DNA of 24,963 nucleotides from the NCBI GenBank assembly GCA_903872785.1, contig CAIQLZ010000022.1:1-24963 (forward strand), written 5' to 3'. The notes beneath the pieces are model-generated. The model was not told the origin of the DNA. It saw only the letters and a program-made list of their open reading frames with translations, and did no database searches. Both the position numbers and the translations under genes were made by a program. Below, one piece after another: positions 1 through 6,773 of the stretch. Within the stretch, counting starts at the first letter, position 1. Every line of letters begins with the position of its first letter. The stretch is from Candidatus Levyibacteriota bacterium. GTDB lineage: Bacteria > Patescibacteriota > Microgenomatia > Levybacterales > UBA12049.

Positions 1-194
1 GCTAAAGAGAATGACTTGTAAAACCAATAAACATCAAAGAAAAGAATAAAATAAGCAACAATATAGGGTATTAAAAATGAACCCCAAATAGGAAAAAGAA
101 TCAAAGTCCAGGATACAAATCCAGGAAGTAATTCTAATCCACGCCTCGTTTTTATCGGGTATCGCGTAAATAGTTTTTGAAAAAAATTAGTCAT
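1..194 (-). CDS. Membrane protein, N-terminal fragment (possible glycosyltransferase family 2)
   Basis: An open frame starts at the ATG at 194 (minus strand) and runs without a stop for 64 codons off the left edge, so only the N-terminus is visible. It has a basic, aromatic start (MTNFFQKLFTRYPIKTRRG) followed by a long hydrophobic stretch at about residues 25-60, rich in Phe, Ile, Trp and Tyr, enough for one or two membrane helices. The start (LELLPGFVSWTLILFPIW) reminds me of large membrane-bound family 2 glycosyltransferases found in CPR genomes, but the catalytic region lies outside the window, so this is a resemblance and not an assignment. It begins 35 bp after the end of tatD on the same strand, with no promoter or Shine-Dalgarno visible in the gap, so it is probably co-transcribed with tatD. 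Confidence 0.5.
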   Translation of the reverse strand, partial: MTNFFQKLFTRYPIKTRRGLELLPGFVSWTLILFPIWGSFLIPYIVAYFILFFDVYWFYKSFSL

Positions 195-229
195 ATTCAA
201 GAGACTGGCAGTAAAAAACAAATAATAAA

Positions 230-1024
230 TTACAGGTTAAAAAGTTTTATTGTATTTTCTGTTGTTTTTGCTTCAATTTCCGCAAAAGTTATATCTTTTA
301 CTTTTGCTATAAACTTGGCTGTAATTATAGCATACTCAGGCACGTTTCTGCTACCGCGTTTCGGAACGGGCGCTAAAAATGGGCTATCTGTTTCAACAAT
401 AAGCCTATCGGTTGGAGTGTATTTTGCCAAATCTTTTAGGTCCGTATCTTCTCCCGGCGCTAAACCATTATAGGTTATATTTCCGTCGAATCCCACATAA
501 AATCCTAAATCCAAAGCTTTTTTTAATAAATTCAAGCTTCCTGCAAAGCAATGAAATACTCCGGGAGAATTTAAAAGGCGGGATTTATAATTTATGAGTA
601 TATCGATTATATCTTTACCTGCCTGGCGGTTGTGAATTTGTAAGGGCAATTTAAGTTTATGGGCCAATTCAATCTGTTTAATAAATACTTCTTTTTGTAA
701 TTTAGGATTTATCACATCGTTTGATTTATAACTGAAATAATCTATGCCAACTTCACCAATTCCCACAACTTTTGGCTTTTTAGCAAGCTTTTCCAGTTCT
801 TCAAGCCAGTCTTCTTCGAGTTTATCAGCATGGTGAGGATGCATGCCGATAACTGCATATAAATTTTCGTATTTTTGGGCCAGCTCAACTGCTTTTTGAC
901 TTGAATCAATTTTGGTGCCGACATTAATAATTTTTGTTACCCCGGCTGCAAAAGCACTTTTAATAACTTCATCATAATCTTTTTCAAAAGAATGAAAATT
1001 CAAATGACAATGCGCATCGATCAT
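230..1024 (-). CDS. tatD: TatD family metal-dependent hydrolase (DNase)
   Basis: This 264-aa protein is a full-length TatD/YcfH-type TIM-barrel hydrolase. Family members are Mg2+-dependent nucleases, mostly 3'-5' exonucleases or AP endonucleases in DNA repair or turnover. The metal ligands are all visible: the HxH pair (H5, H7 in MIDAHCHLNF), Glu91 in GEVGID, His131 in LQIHNR, His158 in FHCFAGS and Asp213 in ETDSPFLAP. The PKRG-x-RN-x-P segment after Asp213 matches the family C-terminal signature. The start is fixed by the HxH motif four residues in and by an extended -10 box (TGCTATAAT) that ends 6 nt before the ATG, predicting a leaderless mRNA. The membrane-protein gene at the left edge follows 35 bp downstream. 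The family call is secure; the physiological substrate is not known from sequence. Confidence 0.95.
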   Translation of the reverse strand: MIDAHCHLNFHSFEKDYDEVIKSAFAAGVTKIINVGTKIDSSQKAVELAQKYENLYAVIGMHPHHADKLEEDWLEELEKLAKKPKVVGIGEVGIDYFSYKSNDVINPKLQKEVFIKQIELAHKLKLPLQIHNRQAGKDIIDILINYKSRLLNSPGVFHCFAGSLNLLKKALDLGFYVGFDGNITYNGLAPGEDTDLKDLAKYTPTDRLIVETDSPFLAPVPKRGSRNVPEYAIITAKFIAKVKDITFAEIEAKTTENTIKLFNL

Positions 1025-1030
1025 AAATTT

Positions 1031-1039
1031 ATTATAGCA
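1031..1039 (-). promoter_or_regulatory. Extended -10 promoter of tatD (leaderless)
   Basis: On the minus strand the sequence is TGC-TATAAT, a perfect extended -10 element; the hexamer occupies 1036-1031 and is separated from the tatD ATG (1024-1022) by exactly 6 nt. Transcription would start at the A of the ATG. No good -35 hexamer is seen 17 nt upstream, which is usual for extended -10 promoters. Confidence 0.65.
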
Positions 1040-1051
1040 GTTAAAGAAATA

Positions 1052-1080
1052 TTGATTTTCTTAATAATTTTGTGTAATCT
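1052..1080 (+). promoter_or_regulatory. Promoter for the small-paralog array
   Basis: TTGATT (1052-1057), a 17-bp spacer, then TAATCT (1075-1080), 8 nt before the ATG at 1089. It is divergent from the tatD promoter in the same 64-bp gap. The predicted leader is about 2 nt, with no room for a Shine-Dalgarno sequence. Confidence 0.45.
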
Positions 1081-1088
1081 GTAGCTGA

Positions 1089-1271
1089 ATGGAAAAAGAA
1101 CCCAAAATAAAAAGCCTAAAAGATATACCGAAAGCATTTATTGATGGGGATGTTGTAGATATGGATTTTAGAGAAGTAAAGGGATTTGTAAACGGTCCGA
1201 TTTGGAAGTTAAGACTTCAGGGCGAATGGGAAAAAAGAAGAGAACAAATTATTAAAAAGGGACTGCCTTAA
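1089..1271 (+). CDS. Small paralogous protein, copy 1 (function unknown)
   Basis: A 60-aa, highly charged protein that I do not recognise. It begins MEKEPK, has a central DGDVVDMDF-x3-KGFV block, and ends in a basic KKRREQIIKKGLP tail. No signal peptide or membrane helix is visible. It is the first of three tandem related genes: the copy at 1311-1490 shares MEKE at the start and DTVDVDF-x3-KGFV in the middle, and the broken copy at 1512-1694 shares MEKE, DVIIVDF and the KRRE...KGLP tail. The repeated family structure is the main evidence that such a short frame is a real gene. A plausible promoter lies directly upstream. Small, charged, duplicated proteins are sometimes antitoxins or DNA-binding accessory factors, but nothing here proves that. 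Confidence 0.7.
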   Translation: MEKEPKIKSLKDIPKAFIDGDVVDMDFREVKGFVNGPIWKLRLQGEWEKRREQIIKKGLP

Positions 1272-1310
1272 ATTTTACTAAAGTTTTATGTGGACTTAAA
1301 TATAGGTAAG

Positions 1311-1490
1311 ATGGAAAAAGAAGGATTATCAACGGGGATAGATAAACTAAGGGAAATATTTAAAAGTAGGGATACTGTTGATGTGGATTTTGGGGCAATG
1401 AAAGGATTTGTTAAGAATCCACGTAGAATAATGAGTCCAGAAGAGGCACAAGAAAGAATAGAAAAGCTTCGCAAATTGCGAATAAAATAA
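1311..1490 (+). CDS. Small paralogous protein, copy 2 (function unknown)
   Basis: A 59-aa charged protein of the same family as the genes on both sides. The ATG at 1311 is chosen because it gives the shared MEKE N-terminus; a GTG at 1290 in the same frame would add seven residues (MDLNIGK) with no counterpart in the other copies. It keeps the core SRDTVDVDFGAMKGFVKNP but has a different C-terminal half (SPEEAQERIEKLRKLRIK), which looks helical and basic. It lies 39 bp after copy 1 and 21 bp before copy 3, so it is probably in the same transcript. A weak AGGTAAG directly before the ATG is the only ribosome-binding candidate. Function unknown. Confidence 0.65.
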   Translation: MEKEGLSTGIDKLREIFKSRDTVDVDFGAMKGFVKNPRRIMSPEEAQERIEKLRKLRIK

Positions 1491-1511
1491 TTTTAATAAA
1501 AATGAAATAAA

Positions 1512-1694
1512 ATGGAAAAAGAAACAGAAGTATTAACAAAAGCATCTAAAATTCCTAATGAATTTATAAATAAGGACGTTATTATTGTAGATTTTGTAGA
1601 TGGAAAATAATTTGTAGCGAATATTCGTGAGTCGAGATCTCGGAAAGAATCAAAAAAAAGAAGAGAAGCAGTTACTGAAAAAGGCCTGCCTTAA
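1512..1694 (+). pseudogene. Small paralogous gene, copy 3, interrupted by an in-frame TAA
   Basis: Reading from the ATG at 1512 gives MEKETEV...IPNEFINKDVIIVDFVDGK and then a TAA at 1608-1610. The same frame continues past it, FVANIRES...KKRREAVTEKGLP, to a second TAA at 1692-1694. Total length (60 sense positions including the internal stop) equals copy 1, and both halves align with copy 1: the stop falls where copy 1 has Gly in its KGFV motif. The reading frame after the stop has stayed open and keeps the family tail, so the disruption looks recent, or else the stop is tolerated or read through, or it is a sequencing or assembly error. The final TTAA at 1691-1694 is shared with the metG stop codon on the opposite strand. 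Confidence 0.7.
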
Positions 1695-3100
1695 ATTCTT
1701 GGAAATAAAGATTTTCCTGAAGTGATTTTTGGTCCTTTAAATTGTTCTTCAATTTTTTCTGCAGTTTCGGGAAGAAATGGTTTAAGTTCGTAGGCAATAC
1801 AAACTATTCCGTCAACAGTTGATTGGAGAACTTGGGTTAATTTTTTTTGATCTTTTATTTTCCAGGGTTCTGCAGTATTTATCTGTTGATCAAGAATTCT
1901 AATTTCATTCCAAATAATTTCCAAAACCTCATTAAATTTAAAATCTTCTATTTCCTTTTTATAATTTTCAGAAAAAACAGGAATAGGCGAAGGTTTTAAA
2001 GTTACTTTTTCACACAACTTTGCAACTCTGGCAACTAAATTTCCTAATCCATTTGCCAGGTCGGCGTTGTAAGCTTGCAATAATTTTTCTTCAGAGATAT
2101 CACTGTCGTCGGTTAGATTGGTATATCTTAAAAGATAATATCTGACAGTATCTGTGCCATATTTTCCAACCCATTGACTTGGATGGATAACGTTTCCGAC
2201 TGATTTGCTGATTTTTTGCCCGTTAATATTCAGGAATCCATTAACTAAAATAGTTTTTGGAAGTGCGATGTTAGCCGACTTAAGCATTGCCGGCCATAAA
2301 AGCGCATGCCAACGAAGATTATCTTTACCAAGAATATGAACGTCTGCGGGCCAGAATTTCTCAAATAATTTCTTGTTTTCTAGAAACTCGACTCCGGTTA
2401 AATAGTTTATCAAAGCATCGAACCAAACATAGATTACTTGTTTAGGATCATTAGGAACAGGAATTCCCCAGATAAAATTACCTCGGGAAATTGGGATATC
2501 CTTAATATTTTTGGCAAACTCGAGCATTTCATTTGCCCTGTGTTTGGGGAAAATAAAATCAGGATTATTTTTAATATGCTCAATTAGAAAGTCTTTGTAT
2601 TTAGTCCATTTGAAAAAATAGTTCTGTTCCTTAATCATTTTTATTTCCAAAGTCGGATGAACAGGGCATTTTCCCTTAACCAGATCTTCTTTTGTGTAGT
2701 ATGCCTCACATCCTTCACAGTACGACCCCTGATATTCTCCGGAATATATATCCTTATTTTCTTGAACTCTCTTCCAGATTTCCTTAACAGTTTCCGTGTG
2801 ATCGGAATCGGTTGTTCTGATAAACCTGTCGTAAGAAATATTTAAGCAGTCTTGTTCTTTCTGATCCGAATCAGAAATCTTTTTAACCAATTCAGCAGGA
2901 GTTATATTTTGCAATCTGGCTGCTTTTTCCGCTTTTTGTCCGTATTCGTCAGTGCCGGTCAAGAAAAAAACATTGTCCTTGTCAAGCGTAATTCTGTAAT
3001 AACGCGCCAATACATCTGCGGCAATTTTCTGAAAAGCATGCCCCAGATGAATAGTGTCATTAACGTAATCAATGGCGGTTGTAATATAAAACTTGTTCAT
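1691..3100 (-). CDS. metG: Methionyl-tRNA synthetase
   Basis: A 469-aa class I aminoacyl-tRNA synthetase that charges tRNA-Met in the cytoplasm. The HIGH signature appears as HLGH (residues 18-21), KMSKS as KISKS (296-300). The connective-peptide zinc knuckle has the ligand set C128, C131, C145 and H148 (CEGC...CPVH). The family motif YVWFDALINY is present. The anticodon-binding helical domain follows, and the protein ends in GKSLFPRI, the usual end of the core enzyme. The C-terminal EMAP-type tRNA-binding and dimerisation domain of longer MetGs is absent, so the enzyme is probably monomeric. It lies 18 bp downstream of a small membrane-protein gene on the same strand and overlaps the end of the third small paralog by 4 bp. 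Confidence 0.97.
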   Translation of the reverse strand: MNKFYITTAIDYVNDTIHLGHAFQKIAADVLARYYRITLDKDNVFFLTGTDEYGQKAEKAARLQNITPAELVKKISDSDQKEQDCLNISYDRFIRTTDSDHTETVKEIWKRVQENKDIYSGEYQGSYCEGCEAYYTKEDLVKGKCPVHPTLEIKMIKEQNYFFKWTKYKDFLIEHIKNNPDFIFPKHRANEMLEFAKNIKDIPISRGNFIWGIPVPNDPKQVIYVWFDALINYLTGVEFLENKKLFEKFWPADVHILGKDNLRWHALLWPAMLKSANIALPKTILVNGFLNINGQKISKSVGNVIHPSQWVGKYGTDTVRYYLLRYTNLTDDSDISEEKLLQAYNADLANGLGNLVARVAKLCEKVTLKPSPIPVFSENYKKEIEDFKFNEVLEIIWNEIRILDQQINTAEPWKIKDQKKLTQVLQSTVDGIVCIAYELKPFLPETAEKIEEQFKGPKITSGKSLFPRI

Positions 3101-3118
3101 AGAAGCATTTTAACAGAT

Positions 3119-3454
3119 TTAGACCTCTTTTTTAAAGAAAAGTTCAAGACTTATATAAAGGGCGAAGAGAAGAAGCGGAAAATAAAGATTATTTAAATGA
3201 AGCATGCGAAAGACAAGGTAAATAATTATCAATATTGCGATGAGCGCTGCTCTGCGGAGTTTACGAAGGAAATGAGATATAAAAGAAAAAAGAAAAAGGA
3301 AAAACAATAAGAAGAAGGCGTGCAAAATTGGAAATTTAAAATTATAAATTGCAAATTGCCGGTTTGGAGAAAAAGCCAGAATTAGATAAGTAAGGCCGGC
3401 TAAAGATAATAGGCTAAGGAATAATGGCCAGAATGGCCGTTTTCTTCGGTTCAT
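3119..3454 (-). CDS. Small multi-spanning membrane protein (unknown)
   Basis: A 111-aa protein I do not recognise. It has a basic N-terminus (MNRRKRPFW) and three or four hydrophobic segments, at about residues 9-27, 40-60, 68-84 and 88-106, broken by an arginine/lysine-rich loop (FLRKLRRA) at about 62-69. The positive loop and basic N-terminus suggest an inner-membrane protein with a defined topology. It precedes metG by 18 bp and is likely in the same transcript; its ATG faces hrcA across an 82-bp divergent promoter region. A TATAGT at 3481-3476 (minus) is a possible -10 for this unit but has no good -35. No catalytic motif is visible. Confidence 0.6.
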   Translation of the reverse strand: MNRRKRPFWPLFLSLLSLAGLTYLILAFSPNRQFAIYNFKFPILHAFFLLFFLFLFSFISHFLRKLRRAALIAILIIIYLVFRMLHLNNLYFPLLLFALYISLELFFKKEV

Positions 3455-3487
3455 ATATTAAGTTTAACACAATTTACTATATACCTC

Positions 3488-3516
3488 TTGACAAGAATTA
3501 GCAGTCATGATATATT
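3488..3516 (+). promoter_or_regulatory. Sigma70-type promoter of the hrcA heat-shock operon
   Basis: A perfect -35 TTGACA (3488-3493), a 17-bp spacer and -10 TATATT (3511-3516). Initiation is expected about 14 nt before the hrcA ATG, so the leader is very short and has no Shine-Dalgarno. The -10 and start site lie inside the CIRCE-like repeat. Confidence 0.8.
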
Positions 3517-3524
3517 ACTGCTAA
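3498..3524 (+). promoter_or_regulatory. CIRCE-like HrcA operator
   Basis: The sequence TTAGCAGTC-N9-TACTGCTAA has the same 9-9-9 geometry as the consensus CIRCE element (TTAGCACTC-N9-GAGTGCTAA). The left arm differs at position 7 (C to G) and the right arm carries the matching change (G to C), so eight of nine arm positions still pair. It covers the spacer end, the -10 and the predicted start site, the position at which repression of hrcA is normally exerted. Known biology: HrcA binds CIRCE as a dimer and is kept active by GroE. Inference: this HrcA regulates its own operon here. Confidence 0.8.
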
Positions 3525-3536
3525 ATCAAAAATTCT

Positions 3537-4265
3537 ATGAATGATTTAACGCAACGCCAGGTTGAAATTTTAAAAAGCCTTATTGAGGAATATATTGCGA
3601 CAGCAGAGCCTGTGGGTTCGGAGACTTTGGAGAAAAAGTATAATCTTAGTGCAAGTCCTGCAACCATTAGGAATGAAATGGTCAGTCTTACAAAATTAGG
3701 ATATTTGAAGAAAAATCACACTTCAGCAGGTAGAATGCCTACTCCGACAGGTATGAAGTTCTACGTAAAGCAGCTTATGAAAGAAAAAGATCTTTCCGTG
3801 ACCGAAGAAACTGCGGTTAAGGAAGGCCTTTGGGATTATCGGGAAAAAGAAGATAAATTTTTAAGGAAATTGACGAAATCCCTGGCTGATAAAACCAAAG
3901 CTTTGGCAATTGCGACAACTGCAGAAGGAAGTGTTTATTGCGCAGGGTATGCTAATATTTTGGATATGCCGGAATTTTTTGATATTGATGTAACAAGAAG
4001 TTTGCTTTCAATAATGGATGAATTTGAACCATGTCGACAATTTTTTGCGGACATAGTCTCAGAAGACGTTCAAGTACTTTTGGGAGATGAATTGGGCCCA
4101 AATATGCAAGGTCCTTACGGATTTGTTTTTACTCATTACAAAACTCCAATGCAATTAACCGGTGAAATTGGAGTTTTAGGTCCTAGTAGGCTTAATTATA
4201 CGCAAATTGTTCCGACAGTCAGATACTTTGGTGACCTAATTGAAGAAATTGCAAAAGGTTGGTAA
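3537..4265 (+). CDS. hrcA: Heat-inducible transcription repressor HrcA (short form)
   Basis: The N-terminal winged-helix domain is clear: MNDLTQRQVEILKSLIEEY, then EPVGSETL, SPATIRNEM and the diagnostic HTSAGRMPT at about residues 62-70. Family HrcA proteins are about 340 aa; this one has 242, with a compressed middle and end. The GAF-like and inserted dimerisation regions are reduced, although a C-terminal GEIGVLGPSRLNY...VRYFGDLIEEI segment matching the usual HrcA end is intact. So this is a shortened rather than truncated protein. It is the first gene of hrcA-grpE-dnaK, 13 bp upstream of grpE, and a CIRCE-like site overlaps its promoter, implying autoregulation released by heat or protein stress. 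Confidence 0.92.
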   Translation: MNDLTQRQVEILKSLIEEYIATAEPVGSETLEKKYNLSASPATIRNEMVSLTKLGYLKKNHTSAGRMPTPTGMKFYVKQLMKEKDLSVTEETAVKEGLWDYREKEDKFLRKLTKSLADKTKALAIATTAEGSVYCAGYANILDMPEFFDIDVTRSLLSIMDEFEPCRQFFADIVSEDVQVLLGDELGPNMQGPYGFVFTHYKTPMQLTGEIGVLGPSRLNYTQIVPTVRYFGDLIEEIAKGW

Positions 4266-4277
4266 ACTATTAGCAGG

Positions 4278-4790
4278 ATGGACAAAAACGATAACAAAGA
4301 TAAAAAAAATAAAAAAGAAAATAATTTAGAAGAAAAAGACAAAAACAAAGAAGAAGTAGCATCTTTAAAAGAAAAAATTTTGGAACTTGAAAGCCAGGTA
4401 AAACGGATTTTCGCAGATTATCAAAATTTGGAAAAACGGGTTGCGATTGAGAAGAAGGAATGGCTCATAAAAGCCAACAAAGATTTAATTTTGAAACTGT
4501 TGCCGGCCTTAGATTTTTTACTCTTATCAAGTAAGCATATTGAAAATGAAGGCTTGAAATTGAGTATCCAGAATTTTTTTGATATATTAAAAACAGAAGG
4601 AGTTGAGAGAGTCGAAACCGTTGGAAAAGAATTTGATCCGAATTTCATGGAAGGAATTAAAACAGTAGCCGGGGAGGAAAGTAGAGTGATTGAGGAGTTA
4701 AGATCGGGATTTAAAATGGGGGAACAAGTTTTGCGGCCGGCGCAAGTAGTAGTCGGCTCAGGCAGACAAAATAAGGAGGAATTAAATTAG
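4278..4790 (+). CDS. grpE: Nucleotide exchange factor GrpE
   Basis: A 170-aa GrpE that promotes ADP release from DnaK. Residues 1-30 are almost all Lys, Glu, Asp and Asn (a charged disordered tail). Residues about 28-70 form the expected long coiled coil (EEVASLKEKILELESQVKR), followed by the four-helix bundle and a C-terminal beta-wing with the family motifs FDPNFMEGI and VLRPAQVVVGSG. It sits between hrcA (13-bp gap) and dnaK (1-bp gap), the standard heat-shock order. Its last codons contain the strong Shine-Dalgarno sequence used by dnaK. Confidence 0.94.
   Translation: MDKNDNKDKKNKKENNLEEKDKNKEEVASLKEKILELESQVKRIFADYQNLEKRVAIEKKEWLIKANKDLILKLLPALDFLLLSSKHIENEGLKLSIQNFFDILKTEGVERVETVGKEFDPNFMEGIKTVAGEESRVIEELRSGFKMGEQVLRPAQVVVGSGRQNKEELN
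4773..4779 (+). promoter_or_regulatory. Strong Shine-Dalgarno sequence for dnaK
   Basis: AAGGAGG lies inside the end of grpE, 12 nt before the dnaK ATG at 4792. It is the clearest ribosome-binding site in the window and stands out because most promoter-proximal genes here have no leader at all. It supports ATG 4792 as the dnaK start and strong internal translation of DnaK within the operon. Confidence 0.75.
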
Positions 4791-4791
4791 T

Positions 4792-6705
4792 ATGGGAAAA
4801 ATAATTGGAATAGATTTAGGCACAACAAATTCATGCGTTGCGGTAATGGAGGGAGGAAGTCCTAAAGTTATTCATTCCGCAGAAGGACGCAACGTTATAC
4901 CGTCGGTTGTTGATCCGATAAGCCATGTCGTGGGAGATGTTGCTAAACGGCAAATTGTTCTAAAGCCTAAGAGAACAATTTTTTCCATAAAAAGATTAAT
5001 GGGTCGTAAGTTTACGGATAAATCTGTGCAGTTTGACATGAAATGGTTGCCATATACGGTTAAATCGGGCAGAGACGGAATGGCAGTCGTAGAAGTTGAA
5101 GGACGGACATTCACTCCTCAAGAAGTATCCGCTCAAATTTTACAAAAAATTAAAGTTGATGCGGAGAATTATTTGGGCGGAAAAGTTACGCAAGCAGTCA
5201 TTACGGTACCCGCATATTTTGATGATTCGCAACGTCAGGCTACAAAACAAGCCGGAGAAATTGCCGGACTGGAAGTCTTAAGAATTATAAATGAGCCAAC
5301 CGCTGCAGCTTTGGCTTACGGACTTGATAAGAAAAATGCCCATACGATTGCAATTTATGATTTGGGTGGAGGAACTTTTGATATCTCAATATTGGAATTA
5401 GGTGAGGGTGTTTATGAAGTTAAGTCTACAAATGGAGACACGCATTTAGGAGGAGATGATTTTGATCAATTAATTATTGATTACCTTGCAACAGAATTTA
5501 AGAAAGAGCAGAATGTTGATTTGAGAAAAGATTCTCAAGCTTTGCAGAGGCTTCGTGAAGCAGCGGAAAAAGCAAAAATAGAATTATCCAGTTCAACTTC
5601 AGCTGAAATAAACCAGCCGTTTATAACTCAAGGCAAAGACGGGCCCTTACATTTAACAATGACTTTAACCCGGGCAAAATTGGAACAAATAGTTGATCCG
5701 TTGGTGCAGGAAACCTTACGTCCTGTTGAACAGGCATTAAAAGATGCAGGGATAAAAGTTTCCGATATTGATGAAGTAGTTTTGGTTGGAGGAATGACCA
5801 GAATGCCGAAAGTCATAGAAACCGTTACGAAATTTTTTGGGAAAGAACCTAATAAGTCGGTTAATCCGGATGAAGTTGTTGCTGTTGGAGCTGCTATTCA
5901 GGGGGGGGTTTTGGGCGGAGAAGTGAAAGATGTCCTTCTTTTGGATGTAACTCCGTTAACATTGGGAATTGAGACATTAGGTGGAGTCTCAACCCCACTT
6001 ATTTCCAAAAATACCACAATTCCGACTTCCAAATCTCAGGTGTTTTCAACCGCCGCAGATAACCAAACCCAGGTTGAAATAAATGTTTTACAAGGGGAAC
6101 GTCCGATGGCAACGGACAATAAAAGTCTCGGACGTTTTATATTAGATGGGATTCCTCCAGCTCCCCGGGGTGTTCCTCAGGTGGAAGTAACTTTTGATAT
6201 TGACGCAAACGGAATATTAAATGTCAAGGCTAAAGATAAAGCAAGCGGAAAAGAGCAAAGCATTAAAATTACGGGTTCGACCGGATTATCCAAAGATGAA
6301 GTTGAGAAAATGACCAAAGAAGCAGAGATGCATGCTAAAGAAGATGAAGAAAAGAAAGCAAAAATTGAAACCAGAAATATGGCAGACTCTTTAATTTTTA
6401 CGGCAGAAAAAAGCCTGAAAGATGCCGGAGACAAAGTTAATGCGGAAATGAAAAAAGAAGTTGAGGATAAAGTAGCAGAGCTTAAGAAAATTTTGGATAC
6501 GGGAACGAAAGAAGATTTGGAAACAAAAACCAAAGATTTGTCTGATAGTTTGCAAAAAATAGGCCAGGCAATGTATCAGCAGCCGGGACAACAACCAGGC
6601 GCACAAGAGACAAAAAGGGCAGAAGAATCAAAGGAAGATAAATCCGACTCCGACAAAACTACTTCGGACAAAGAAGAGCCGGTTGAGGGAGAAGTGGTAA
6701 ATTAA
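4792..6705 (+). CDS. dnaK: Chaperone DnaK (Hsp70)
   Basis: Full-length 637-aa Hsp70. ATPase-domain signatures are present in order: IDLGTTNSCVAVMEGG at residues 5-20, IINEPTAAALAYG at about 165, IYDLGGGTFDISILE at about 187 and VVLVGGMTRMPKV at about 325. The substrate-binding domain includes the LLLDVTPLTLGIE linker at about 383-395 and the conserved NTTIPTSKSQVFSTAADNQ. The lid helices follow, and the protein ends in a charged, Gln-rich tail with a typical EEPVEGEVVN end. It acts with GrpE and DnaJ in protein folding. A strong AAGGAGG in the end of grpE drives its translation. No key residue appears to be missing. Confidence 0.98.
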   Translation: MGKIIGIDLGTTNSCVAVMEGGSPKVIHSAEGRNVIPSVVDPISHVVGDVAKRQIVLKPKRTIFSIKRLMGRKFTDKSVQFDMKWLPYTVKSGRDGMAVVEVEGRTFTPQEVSAQILQKIKVDAENYLGGKVTQAVITVPAYFDDSQRQATKQAGEIAGLEVLRIINEPTAAALAYGLDKKNAHTIAIYDLGGGTFDISILELGEGVYEVKSTNGDTHLGGDDFDQLIIDYLATEFKKEQNVDLRKDSQALQRLREAAEKAKIELSSSTSAEINQPFITQGKDGPLHLTMTLTRAKLEQIVDPLVQETLRPVEQALKDAGIKVSDIDEVVLVGGMTRMPKVIETVTKFFGKEPNKSVNPDEVVAVGAAIQGGVLGGEVKDVLLLDVTPLTLGIETLGGVSTPLISKNTTIPTSKSQVFSTAADNQTQVEINVLQGERPMATDNKSLGRFILDGIPPAPRGVPQVEVTFDIDANGILNVKAKDKASGKEQSIKITGSTGLSKDEVEKMTKEAEMHAKEDEEKKAKIETRNMADSLIFTAEKSLKDAGDKVNAEMKKEVEDKVAELKKILDTGTKEDLETKTKDLSDSLQKIGQAMYQQPGQQPGAQETKRAEESKEDKSDSDKTTSDKEEPVEGEVVN

Positions 6706-6708
6706 TAT

Positions 6709-6765
6709 TTAGTATTAAATAATTAGTATTAAGTACGGGCGCGTAGGGCGCTTATTTAGTATAAT
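6709..6765 (+). repeat. Three copies of a TTAGTATtAA motif before dnaJ
   Basis: TTAGTATTAA occurs at 6709-6718 and 6723-6732, and TTAGTATAAT at 6756-6765, in the 68-bp dnaK-dnaJ gap. The third copy contains the dnaJ -10. Between the second and third lies a GC-rich block with a GCGC-gtagg-GCGC mini-hairpin followed by TTATTT, perhaps a weak attenuator. Low complexity may explain the repeats. Confidence 0.4.
6760..6765 (+). promoter_or_regulatory. -10 box of dnaJ
   Basis: A perfect TATAAT ends 8 nt before the dnaJ ATG (6774), predicting a leader of about 2 nt. There is no convincing -35 hexamer. dnaJ would thus be transcribed separately from dnaK, at least in part, without an obvious CIRCE repeat of its own. 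Confidence 0.5.
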
Positions 6766-6773
6766 AGAACATT

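Noticed and set aside
1290..1310. GTG start for small paralog copy 2
   Set aside because: It adds seven residues absent from both sister copies; the ATG at 1311 restores the shared MEKE N-terminus.
1608..1610. Stop-codon reassignment as explanation of the internal TAA
   Set aside because: TAA terminates many intact genes in the window, and TGA ends dnaJ and rpsO. Some CPR lineages read TGA as Gly, but that does not apply to this TAA.
6177..6533. 118-codon frame antisense to dnaK
   Set aside because: Ser/Phe-rich shadow of Lys/Glu-rich coding sequence; dnaK is unambiguous there. Similar antisense frames in pnp (19342-19884) and dnaJ (6864-7421) are dismissed for the same reason.
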